From Hydnum rufescens UP504 (lineage: Eukaryota > Basidiomycota > Agaricomycetes > Cantharellales > Hydnaceae): 64,000 nucleotides of DNA. Shown in pieces: positions 11,968 to 21,280 of the stretch; position 1 is the first letter of the stretch, and each line of letters begins with the position of its first letter. The stretch spans positions 62,001-126,000 of the forward strand of contig MU128997.1 of NCBI GenBank assembly GCA_014904985.1. The letters run 5' to 3'. The notes beneath the pieces are model-generated. The model worked only from the letters and a program-made list of their open reading frames with translations, did not search any database and was not told where the DNA came from. Made by a program: the position numbers and the translations under genes.

Positions 11968-12649
11968 ATGTCTACTCGCCTTACATTCTCAAGAGATAGC
12001 AGTAAAGAGACCATCATCCGCATTTCGGACCATACAGTATTGTACGAAGTTGATACGCCGCCCAGCTACATATTCGCTACGGACCCGACTCTTGTCTACA
12101 GGCGCTCCAGGTCTCCTAGCGCAGAACCAGAGTTTCTTGCCCAACTAGAGATGCACAAATGGAGCGAGGACTTGGTCTGTTATAACAATATCCTTCAACC
12201 GGTTGAAGATCTCTTCCCAAGCAAGGGATGGTGGAGCAGGTAGGTCCCTAGATGTCTCCCGCTGGGGATATGCTAATGATATATTTTTGTGTTAGCTCAT
12301 GACTGATGACTACTCGTCATGGCGAGTGGAAATGGACCACATCCTTCAGCAAACTTATCGTACGTTCCCCCAGCCTCACCCCCCCCCCCCCCACTGTCAA
12401 CCCTCTACCTCACCACCACGTCCGCAGCTGTACAATTCTCATGGGAATGCAATAGCCACGTACAAACGTCGTGTATTCAAGAAACCAACTCTCGACGTCA
12501 CCCCGGAAGCCTCAGAATATCTTGACCTCGTCATTATTGGACTGCTGGTCATGATGAGAGATATAGAGAGAGATGACAGACGGAGATCTGCCGGAATTGG
12601 TACTAATACGACGGGTGGTGCTGGCGGTAATTTGAACTACGGTTCATGA
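11968..12649 (+). pseudogene. DUF6593-domain gene with an in-frame stop
   Basis: Resembles fungal DUF6593 proteins, whose function is unknown. Exon 1 (11968-12239) begins MSTRLTFSRDSSKETIIRIS and continues ...LAQLEMHKWSEDLVCYNN... to KGWWS. After the GTAGGT...TTAG intron the open phase reads S-S-stop-LMTTRHGEWKWTTSFSKLI. A second intron (12360-12427, containing a run of C) joins LYNSHGNAIATYKRR and TLDVTPEASEYLDLVIIGLL, the family's C-terminal signature. The only obstacle is TGA at 12300-12302, where the expected residue fits Arg (CGA), a single C-to-T change. Either a nonsense mutation, a sequencing error, or non-canonical splicing explains this. The coding phase otherwise agrees across all three exons. 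Confidence 0.7.
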
Positions 12650-13615
12650 CATCACGGCAGAGCGTGATCCGCGACTTGTACTGTGATGCGCATGTTGTAA
12701 TTGCGTGCCAGGTGGTACCTTGGACCCTCGGGTCCCAACCTCTTATCTCCATTTTCGCTAGATGTTTATCATTGACTTTTGGGCGCTTCCACCAGTCTCA
12801 TGGGGTTGCATGCTTTGCACAGAATAAGTGGCACGGAAATCCCTGCGTTCTTCCGTTAGATATATTTGATCTGGTGGGCATTTTGATACACACGGGTTCG
12901 GGAACAAGATCCATCGACTTGTGGTCCGCAAAAGTTTCAAATCCGGATATCCAAATGGCACACAGCCTCCACACTATTGAATTATTCGAAATAACACCAG
13001 TTCAAATTTGTTCTTCCAAAATACACCATCTCTGAACCTTTTGGCATCGATATTATAGTAATACTGGTTGGCATCTGTAAGTAGTGTTGCCGAAGACTCG
13101 AGTCCTTTTCGGAACTTTTAAAAAGAAAGCCTCACGGTGCTGTCACCACATTGCTATTTTTTGGGATAAAGAACCTCGTGTGTGTCGCGGAGGTACAAAC
13201 CAGTGGGGTTTACACGCAGTACCTACGCTATATATAGTAAAAGGGGTCGGCCCTAGAATGGGCCAGAAGAGCAGAGAGGGGCAAGCGGCACGTGACAACG
13301 TACGCCGTAGTCGATAACCGCCCATTTCAACACTATTTGCCTCAGACTTATGGACTTCTATCATTTGGATCTCTTCTCTTTCATCCTGCGGCAAAAAAAA
13401 GCCCCAATGTGTCGTAGTTGGAAAGAAAAAAAAAGGACTCAGGGACTTGACTTGACTTGACTCAATTCAGTTGAGTCAGTCGCAGCAAAACTATCTGTAA
13501 GGATCCTAGTCGGGATCCGGTCTTCAATGGCCCCAAACTAGGTTTATCTTCAGTTCACGTAGCTGTAGGACTCTCGTGTGAGCCTGTTTTTGACTTTGGG
13601 CAGGATCCGGATGCA
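12650..13615. other. Intergenic, no supported gene
   Basis: The plus ORF at 12646-13035 looks like 3' flanking sequence, with no domain. A tandem GACTT tract runs into the near-palindrome GACTCAATTCAGTTGAGTC at about 13457-13475. Nothing else is supported. Confidence 0.3.
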
Positions 13616-13619
13616 ATCC

Positions 13620-14622
13620 GAAAACCACCCTCCCACTCGGGGGTGGATCAGGATAGACGGAACAAATTACCTGGAGGTAAGCACCCACGGCTCCACGAGC
13701 TCATCAGACACATAGAATGTACCCGAAGCCAATAGTACTAGTGGTGAAAACTGCGAGAAACACAAAAAGTTTCATTGGCCTCGCCAGCCTCGGCGGCTGG
13801 TTCCTCTAGGCATGGATCCAACCATCCAACTTGGAGTGCAATATATCATGCATGGAGAGACACAGGAGATAATGACGCCTGACTATCATGCCCAATAAGG
13901 ATCCTCCCGTATATCGCCATGGTACAATTCAATACTGCGGACCATATACCATGGACCTGAAACAATACGGAGCATTGGGTGCTAGGAATTGAGCACGATG
14001 AGCCGGTCGGAAAGAACAATGGAGCGTGAGTACGATATTTTATCTATGTCTATGCCTTGTCATCGTGATGGAATACAAAACCTCATCTATACCGTTATTC
14101 TTATAACATCCGCCCTCCCCCGGTGTATCTACACTCCCATGCAATGGCGCGACGTGTCGGAATTGAGGATAACCCGCTTGGAGACTTCGATGGGGGCTCG
14201 AGCAAAGCATCCAATAAGTCACACTTGCGTCACGGCGTGACGTTCCCTACTCTGTACCTACTCAAAAGACTCAGAACGACTGTTCTATTCTGTTATAGGA
14301 CTAGTATTATAAGATTATACGCACAGAGCGCCCAAAATATCCCAAGAAATCAATCTTTACCAACTCAGAACACCACGAAGCTAGACATCAATAGGCACGT
14401 TCTCACTTCTTCCTGCCTGCTGTATTTTGGAAAAGCATCCACTAACTGCCGAATAAGCTCTGATGATCCGACGAAAACCCTACAAGCTGTCCCAGCTTTA
14501 AGCATAAACAAGGACTAATCACCGACACACCCACCGTCATAACGCCTGCGAATGACACCCTAAGATATTCGACAAACAGCAACTTGAATGGTTGCCGAGG
14601 GACGAGCCATAAGTTCCGTATG
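13620..14622. repeat. Segmental-duplication copy B, left of transposon
   Basis: A composite of blocks found elsewhere in the window. 13620-14040 matches 18045-18440 (upstream region plus first CAP-Gly exon). 14130-14410 matches 20960-21275 (the 3' end of the RasGEF gene and beyond). 14446-14622 matches copy A at 11475-11690. Similarity is high but imperfect, with many small indels, so this is an old local duplication. It abuts the transposon's left TA. Confidence 0.75.
13812..14030 (+). pseudogene. Broken copy of the CAP-Gly first exon
   Basis: Starts MDPTIQLGVQYIMHGETQEI, parallel to the intact exon at 18203. The reading frame ends in TAA at 13896-13898, because CATGGCCCCAATAAGG of the intact copy is here CATGCCCAATAAGG, two bases short. 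Beyond it the equivalents of the CAP-Gly Trp/Gly-rich core are present but out of frame, ending at a GTGAGT-like donor. No phosphatase part follows; the next sequence resembles the RasGEF tail instead. This is a duplication relic. Confidence 0.75.
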
Positions 14623-14624
14623 TA

Positions 14625-14660
14625 CAGTCGTGGACAGCCAAAGTCTGATAAGTTTTCTGG
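14625..14660 (+). repeat. Left terminal inverted repeat of the transposon
   Basis: 36 bp beginning CAGTCGTGGACAGCC, immediately inside the left TA. It differs from the right end at 4 positions. Confidence 0.9.
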
Positions 14661-14971
14661 GGTTGAAAATTATGTCACAACTTCTTATTAAACCCTCGGA
14701 ATGTACTCCGGAAGCCTTAACCAAGCTTCCCATGGCCTCATTTTCCCAAAAATAAAGGATTAAATTTTTTTAAAGGCCCAAAAATTGGCCGAAGACCAAA
14801 ATTTAAGCGCCCAGGGTCGGCATGGGCACCAAAATGCAGGTATGGTCGTGTGTATTATGATCCCGGCATCCACAGGTGGCATTCACTGTCCTGAAGCCCA
14901 TAAATCGGTGAATTGTTCTTCAGGCTTAAGCCGGAAGAAACCTCGGCAACACCCGGAGGTCTTTGCGCATC

Positions 14972-17514
14972 ATGGGTGATGTCCCTATCACATCCTTCTT
15001 TGAACTGCTCAATAGTTCTACTGATGAAGTTTCTAATGATGATTACGACGATTATTCTGATGATATTGGCTGGAATCCGCACATACCCCGATTTGATGAA
15101 AATTTACCATTTGTCGCCCCCGAGGATGAAGATCTTGATGGACCCGACGACTGTGAGGTTGAAGAGCAAGAGAATGCCCTTTATTCACACCTAGAATGGA
15201 TCTCAAAAAGTTTTGATGACGAAGATTGGACTCCAAAGCGTGTGATGAAATGAAAAGTCGAGGGGGAGTCTTGTAAGTCATGTCTTCTAATTTGTATTTT
15301 CCACCATATCTAATTGCATTCTAGAGCCCCGTAAAAAATATAGCACCGGCCCTGTAATATCTTTGAAGTCAGAACGGACACAACGACGTTATAGGGGAGC
15401 CATGAAATTGCAAAGCACCTTAGATGCAAAATGGCTCAGGGCAGCTTCTGCCGGTTCTTCCTCTTCCCCGATAAATGTTTCTTCACGTTCCCCCTCTCCG
15501 CAATTGCCACAAAGTGACATTAACATTTGTGAGTCAGCACCGCCACCGTCCGAGCCCTTGTTGCCCGACCTTATCCAAGGACGCACAACCCCTCTGACTG
15601 CGGAGGATGACGATCAAAGTGATGATGATGAGGAAGATGAACTGGATGAGCTCTTCCAGGACATCTCTTCAAATTCCAAGGCAGGATCTGAAGTTAGTGA
15701 CTGGTCGAGTCTTCGGGATGGAATCGATAAAATTCTTGACAAACAGAAGAATAAATGCACCCTCCCCCTTTGCCAAGTGCGCTATTCTTTGGAACACCTG
15801 TATTTCCATATACTAACAGTTTCTATCAGATTAATCAGTACCAATTTCTCCGGCAGTTCGCAACCCTTCGCATCAAGGGGATGAAACGAATCTCGGCCAG
15901 CATCCACATTGCCAAATCGCATAATGATGGGACAGTGTTTATTTCGCATCACGTATTCGAACTCTTGCCCGACACTACCAGAAATTTGAACAGCTCCCGA
16001 TTGAACAGCAAGGTGGTCTGCGCAAGGGCTCTTCCTATCTAGACGACGAGGACATGCGAAGGGCGGCACTCACCTGGCTTCAATCACAGAAGGCTGGGTT
16101 GGTGACTTCGGCTCACTTCTGCAGAGTGCTTAATAGCACAATCCTTCCTGACCTCGGGATTGCTTTAAGGAATCCCCTCAGCAATCGTACTGCCCGACGG
16201 TGGATGTACAAGCTTGGTTTCCGACTCACAAGACTTCGCAAGGGTGTGTACATGGACGGTCATGAGCGCCCAGATGTTGTTGAGTACCGTGACAAGATCT
16301 TCCTTCCTGCAATGGAAAATTATGAACGGCGTATGGCTCAATACAATGGGGAGAACCTTGATCGAAAGGAACCAAATCTCCAGCCAGGTGAAAAGCGCAT
16401 AATCGCCCAATTTCACGATGAAAGTTGTTTTCATGCGAATGAGTTTAAGAAGTCAGCATGGTCTGTCCAATTTATTCTTGGTGCTCTCCTGTGTATTAGG
16501 TACTTAATGGCTATGGCTAGGCTTGAAACTGGAACCACTGTGCTACAGAACAAGAGTAGAGGACGGCTCATTCATGTGTCGGATTTTATTAATGAAGAAG
16601 ATGGCCGACTCATTCATCGGAATATCCAAGGTGATATTATTAGTGATGCATGAGTCATTATCTACCCTGGTGCTGCTGGTGATCCCTGGTGGGATACAAA
16701 GCAGCTCCTTGGCCAGATTGAGTGGGCGATACCCATCTTTGAAGCAGCGCATCCTGACTGCGAGGCTTTATTTATTTTCGACCAATCCTCTGCACATGCA
16801 TCCCTCGGGCCTGATGCTCTTCGTGCCTTTGATATGAACAAAGCCAATGGTGGCCGGCAAAGAAAACAGAAGGACACGATTATCCCCAGCAATGTGCCTA
16901 ATGTTGCCATGCGAGGCAAGGCCCAGAAAATGACAACCGAGAGTGGAGATGCAAAGGGTCTGGATCAAGTATTGCGAGAGCGTGGCTTCAATACACATGG
17001 CATCTGCGCCAAATGTGCCCCTATTTGTCCATTCGAGAATGAGACTTGCTGCCTTGCTCGCATTCTCAGTAAACAGAAGGACTTTGGTAATCAGGTCTCA
17101 ATGGTGGAGGAGCTTATCTCTAGGGCTGGACACCACTGCCTCTTCCTACCCAAGTTCCACTGTGAGCTCAATCCAATTGAAATGGTAAATCTGGTATTCT
17201 CACTGGTGACAGCTTAAAACCTTGACTACTAACTATTTGCTTGGAATATTTAGTACTGGGGTTATGCAAAATATCGATACCGTGAAGTCTTCAAGGGTAC
17301 ATTTGCACAAGCAAAAGAGGCCACCCTTACAAGCCTCAACTCGTGTCCACTTGATACCATCTGCCGTTTTATAAACTGGTCATGGCGGTTCATGTCAGCA
17401 TATCGCAAGGGATTAACTGGGAAGGCAGCTGAATGGGCAGTTAAAAAACAAAAAGGACATCGTGCGGTCTCCCAGCGAGCTATGCTTGCTATTGAATCTA
17501 TTGTGAATAACTAG
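14972..17514 (+). CDS. DDE transposase, Tc1/mariner-like, with internal stop
   Basis: Starts MGDVPITSFFELLNSSTDEV with an acidic N-terminus. Exons then give KYSTGPVISLKSERTQRRYR, FATLRIKGMKRISASIHIAK, LARHYQKFEQLPIEQQGG, and a helix-turn-helix-like part, LTWLQSQKAGLVTSAHFC to SNRTARRWMYKLGF. Catalytic acids: Asp in FHDESCFHANE, Asp in ALFIFDQSSAHAS, Glu in LPKFHCELNPIEM. About 132 residues separate the second Asp from the Glu, against 34 in classical Tc1. The insert includes a Cys-rich patch (CAKCAPIC...CC). The last exon ends YRKGLTGKAAEWAVKKQKG...IVNN. TGA at 16651-16653 lies in the open frame between the first and second Asp (SDA-stop-VIIYPG, where Arg CGA would fit). Expression of full-length enzyme is therefore doubtful. 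Confidence 0.85.
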
Positions 17515-17766
17515 TTAACCTTTGCAACTGGTTTATGTGTATATATGCATAGCACACATGGCTAGACTGTACATACAACCACATAGGACCCTCCCAAGGC
17601 CTCTGCCTCAGCCAGGAGAGCATATAAAGTTGTGAAATTTTGGCCTCAAAAATTGGCCGATTCAAAAAGTGGTCACATGACCTCATCTTGGACATTTTTG
17701 AGATCCTGGGAGTGAGGAGATTCCGAATTTCATATTTTCAAGGCCTGGAAGCTAATGGATCAGGCT

Positions 17767-17802
17767 CCAGACAAGTTATCAGACTTTGCCTGTCCACAAC
17801 TG
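17767..17802 (-). repeat. Right terminal inverted repeat of the transposon
   Basis: 36 bp, read inward CAGTTGTGGACAGGC, followed by TA at 17803-17804. Confidence 0.9.
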
Positions 17803-18200
17803 TACAGGCCCAATTACTGTATTATAACATTTGATTGTAGTAACCCATATTTGCCAGGACATCGTGCCCTCTTATGCTTTCTTATCTGAGAGCGCGTTGG
17901 GGGATGTCAACTCCTCACGCTCTCCTCACGCTCATGGTGCTCACTCCCAGACATGCCTGCCTTGCTGACAAGACCAATGAAAGGAATGATGGCTATCACG
18001 ATGGGAGTTGCCGAAGAACACCACTGCACATTATCTTCGGCTCAGGTGGCTGTACCACCCAGCGGATCAGGATAGAAATTACCTAGAGGTAAGCTTACAT
18101 GAGTTCATCAGACAGACAGAGTGGGCCAACAGTGGTGAAAGCCCCGAGAAACACACAAAGTTACATTGAGCTCGCCAGTCTCGGCGGCTGCAACCTTCAG
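17803..18200. repeat. Segmental-duplication copy C, right of transposon
   Basis: 17803-18020 continues the host sequence interrupted at 14622 and matches copy A (TACTGTATTATAA, CTTATCTGAGAGCGCGTTGGGGG, GATGGGAGTTGCCGAAGA). 18045-18200 matches 13620-13810 and forms the immediate upstream region of the CAP-Gly gene, including CGCCAGTCTCGGCGGC. Confidence 0.7.
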
Positions 18201-18202
18201 GC

Positions 18203-19444
18203 ATGGATCCGACGATCCAACTTGGAATGCGGTGTATCATGGAGACCAAGAAGGCAATGATGCCTGACGATCATGGCCCCAATAAGGAACCCCCCGTATA
18301 TCGCCATGGTACAATCCGATACTGTGGACCATATGCCATGGACATGAACAATACGGAGGATTGGGTGCTAGGAATTGAGCTCGATGAGCCGGTCGGAAAG
18401 AACATGGGAACGTGAGTTTGATCGTGTTATTTTATCTATATCTATCCCTTGATGGAATACCAACGTCATCTATCCCTTCATTCTTATAACATCCGCCCAT
18501 ATACATCCTAACATTGGTATTTGTAAGTGTGGCCGGCGTTCAGTATTTCACCTGTGCCCCCTCTTATGGAGAGCTCATTCCCGCAAATCGAGCACTCCGG
18601 ATCTCCATCAACGCGAAGTACCCTCTATCCGACACGCCTAATGATCCCAACCCTGTCGACAACTGCTCTTTATTGGAGCTGCCCCAACCCCAAATTTTAA
18701 TTCAACACAAACCCCATATTTCCTACATAGCACCCAACCTCTTCCTCGGCTCATACACGGGGGCATGCTCGTCCACCTACCTCCGTGCCGTAGGAATCAC
18801 ACATATTCTAACAGCGGCATCCGAGCTTCTTCCCCCCCCTGATCCCGATCCCCGGAACCCCCTCGCCATTCTCCATGTGCGCATTGCAGATCTCCCATGG
18901 GCGAACCTTATCGACTGCCTCGACACCTCCCTCCTCTATATCGACCGCGTCCTCGCCCTCAGTGGGAATGGCCCCCTCTCCACCGCCACCGCCACCGCCG
19001 CCAATCCTAATCCAAGTCCTCCCAAGCTTCTCGTCCACTGCGCCTACGGCGCCTCCCGTTCTCGCCTCCATAATTTTAGCATGGCTCTTACGAAGCCAGT
19101 ATCACCAACAACACGTCGACGCGGCAGCCTCATACGATACTGCCCTTAAACGCCTCCGCGCCCTCCGCGCCAGTGTGCGCCCTAATATCGGCTTCAACAA
19201 GCAGTTGAAAGCCTGGTTCGCATCAGGGTGTGATACCAAAGAGCTCCGGGGCACTCTGGAGGTCGCTGCGCGCTCCCCGTCTGGGGAAGAGAATATCCTT
19301 GGTAATGGGGAGAAGGGCGTGCCCTGGCGCTTGTGGACGACGTTGCGGGAGGCGAAAAAGATCCATATCACAAGAAATGATGTATTGAAGAAACAAGGTC
19401 TGTTGGAAGACCTTGATTGGTCTGTGTTGGATCCAGATCCTTGA
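18203..19444 (+). CDS. CAP-Gly domain fused to a dual-specificity phosphatase domain (frame break in the phosphatase)
   Basis: Exon 1 (18203-18411) begins MDPTIQLGMRCIMETKKAMM and carries GTIRYCGPYAMD...EDWVLGIELDEPVGKN. After a GTGAGT...TAAG intron, exon 2 (from 18528) completes the CAP-Gly fold with VAGVQYFTCAPSYG, matching the microtubule plus-end-binding module. The same frame runs through a 45-residue linker into HISYIAPNLFLGSYTGA, VGITHILTA, IADLPWANLIDCLDTSLLYI and the phosphatase P-loop HCAYGASRS (HCx5R). No in-frame ATG lies between the two domains. One base after the P-loop the frame changes: an extra C at 19063 must be skipped to read ASIILAWLLRSQ, YDTALKRLRALRASVRPNIG and on to TGA at 19444. 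So either a one-base assembly error or a recent lesion. The gene is convergent with EMC7, 182 bp away. Confidence 0.8.
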
Positions 19445-19626
19445 ACCTCTTGAGCCGTTCGCGTCGTCTGGGTTATTGTCCCAAGTACAGATGTTTTGTG
19501 TAATCATACATCTACTGTAACATGAACTTGCACCCAAAGTGTTCTGTGCTCACACAAGACTGGAGTCTTGTCAATCATAAAGACGAAAGCAAGTACTAGA
19601 GACAAATCTTTGCATTTCTAGGACCA

Positions 19627-20895
19627 TCAACGCCTCTTCTTACCCCCGCCCCCTCCTCCACCTCCGGGACCCCTCTTCCCAGGCCCAGTAGAAGGCGATA
19701 CATTCCCACGGGGAGGCAAAGCTGCCCCTACAGGCCCGCCGCCGATCCGCGAAGACGTCGTGCCACTACTAGAGTTTGGGGCTTCGCCGCTAGCAAGGAG
19801 ACCTGTGGCAAGACTAGGAACAGAGAAGAAAATTGAAACCGAATTACACCGTCTCGTTAGTTTTGTTTTTAAGGAAGATGAGGACGGGAGGGGGCAAAAA
19901 GAATCTTGCGGGCGTGCGTGTTTGCTACGTACCCGGCGTAGTCCCCACTCTGCAATTGGTTCTGCATGTTCAGCATTCGCCCTTGTGTATCTTTCATATC
20001 TTTCACTAGATCAGGGTCCATACCCTCCTAATCAATGCAAATTCGCATGAATAAAAAATGGAACGGCCCATAATAGGCTGGAAAGCCCAGGAGGGAAAAA
20101 GAAAAAGGAATGCACGCACCATCGCCTTGGGGAGTACGAGAATAAGGAAGGCGGCGAGCACCATCATCAGCATCATGGGATTTTTAAACATCTCTACGAT
20201 ATTAAATCCCTCATGGGGGACAAAATAGACTTTGCGAGCATGCGCGGACAGAACAAGTGGGTATGGGAGGAGGGGGTTTGGTGGAAACGGTGAGAAGTGC
20301 GTCCCCGGGGGTACTGGTCGAATTTCTACGATTTGTGAGGCGTCCGATACACGCCAGTTGCCGCTGTTGTTGTTATTGGGGAAGACGACAATTCTGGTTC
20401 TGGGGTGAGCACGTCGACTCGGACCTGCAGTACCATAGCACTCTGGAATACACACAAAGACCCACAAAAGGGAAAGAAAAAGACAAACCTGGTCAAAAAT
20501 GTGATCCCGAGCGAGGACTTGAAGGAGGTAACTCCCTGGAGCGACGTCATGACTAGGACACGAATAGCGTGGTGTTAGTGAGCAGTATGCCTCGTGCCAA
20601 GCCTATCAGAGTAAGCATACATTATGAAGGATCCGTCCTTGCGTACTCCCGCTTTGTAACGACCAGCATCAAGGATGACCTGGGTTTGAGGATGCAAGGA
20701 ATCTATCCCTGCAATATTTCGCACACGCAAGAATTGTCTCATTATGTGCTGAATGGCACTTCTTAACAATGCATTCGTACCTGGACATACAAAATTCCAG
20801 GCTATGGATCCTTTGACATCCACCGCGTACGTATATCTGATCGCCCTAAGGATAATATTAGTCGATAGTGACGCCCAAAGGCCGCAGCCTGGCAT
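19627..20895 (-). CDS. EMC7: ER membrane protein complex subunit 7
   Basis: EMC7 is a lumenal beta-sandwich plus membrane-anchor subunit of the ER membrane insertase EMC. Minus-strand exons read AVDVKGSIAWN, GIDSLHPQTQVILDAGRYKA, GVRKDGSFII-HDVAPGSYLLQVLARDHIFDQ and VRVDV. Then come IVEIRPVPPGTHFSPFPPNP, YFVPHEGFNIVEMFKNPMML with the membrane helix MMVLAAFLILVLPKAM, and GMDPDLVKDMKDTQGRMLNM. The tail is Gly/Lys-rich, ending KRGPGGGGGGGGKKRR, with the stop at 19627-19629. A leader starting at 20895 (MPGCGLWASLSTNI) is possible, but an intron ending near 20848 could change the start. Between VRVDV (about 20412) and IVEIRP (about 20340) the frame shifts with no intron I can justify, suggesting a one-base error or an unrecognised splice. 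Confidence 0.85.
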
Positions 20896-20959
20896 ACCAT
20901 ATCAAAAACGCGACACCAAGCAACGGATTTGACGGCCACAACATGTCAATCTCTTCCGT

Positions 20960-21280
20960 CTACACTCCCGTTCCAATAACGCGATGCGTCCGAATTGAGG
21001 ACAACCACTTGGAGACTCGATGGGGCTGAGCTGAGCACGAGAGTCGGTCCGTCCCGGTCCAATAAGTCACACTTGCATCACGGTGTGACGGCTGCCCACA
21101 CTTCCTCTCAAAGCGCTCCTGCCTATCTCAAAAGGGACTCAGAACCACTGTTCTATTCTGTTATAGTACTAGTATTATAAGATAATGCATGGAGCGCCCA
21201 ACAGATCCCAAGAAATCGGTTTGTATCAGCTCAGAACACCACGAAGCTAGACATCAATAACCACCTTCTCTCACTTGGAA
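20960..21280. repeat. Segmental-duplication copy D (RasGEF 3' end and downstream)
   Basis: Shares CACTTGCATCACGGTGTGACG, ACTGTTCTATTCTGTTATAG, ACTAGTATTATAAGAT and CAGAACACCACGAAGC with 14130-14410. The block overlaps the last codons and stop of the RasGEF gene, so copy B contains a detached scrap of that gene's end. Confidence 0.7.

Larger units (their letters stand above)
14625..17802 (+). mobile_element. 3.18-kb DDE transposon, TA target duplication, 36-bp inverted repeats
   Basis: A full-length cut-and-paste element. The ends CAGTCGTGGACAGCCAAAGT and, inverted, CAGTTGTGGACAGGCAAAGT match at 32 of 36 positions. TA flanks both ends (14623-14624 and 17803-17804). TA duplication, inverted CAGT ends and a spliced D,D,E transposase place it in or near the Tc1/mariner (IS630) superfamily. 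The interrupted host sequence is present intact at 11.5-11.9 kb. The encoded transposase carries one in-frame stop, so this copy may be non-autonomous. Confidence 0.92.

Noticed and set aside
12885..12910. GGTTCGGGAACAAGATCC as a tRNA B-box
   Set aside because: No A-box, no acceptor stem pairing and no suitable spacing nearby.
12646..13035. 129-aa plus ORF after the DUF6593 gene
   Set aside because: Overlaps the upstream stop, has no domain and no splice support; it looks like 3' flank.
18875..19230. A plus-strand reading starting upstream in the Pro-rich frame (PPPPPPPP) as the true phosphatase exon
   Set aside because: This frame is only correct after 19063. Before it, the alternative frame encodes the DSP strands and P-loop, and the Pro run is a shadow.
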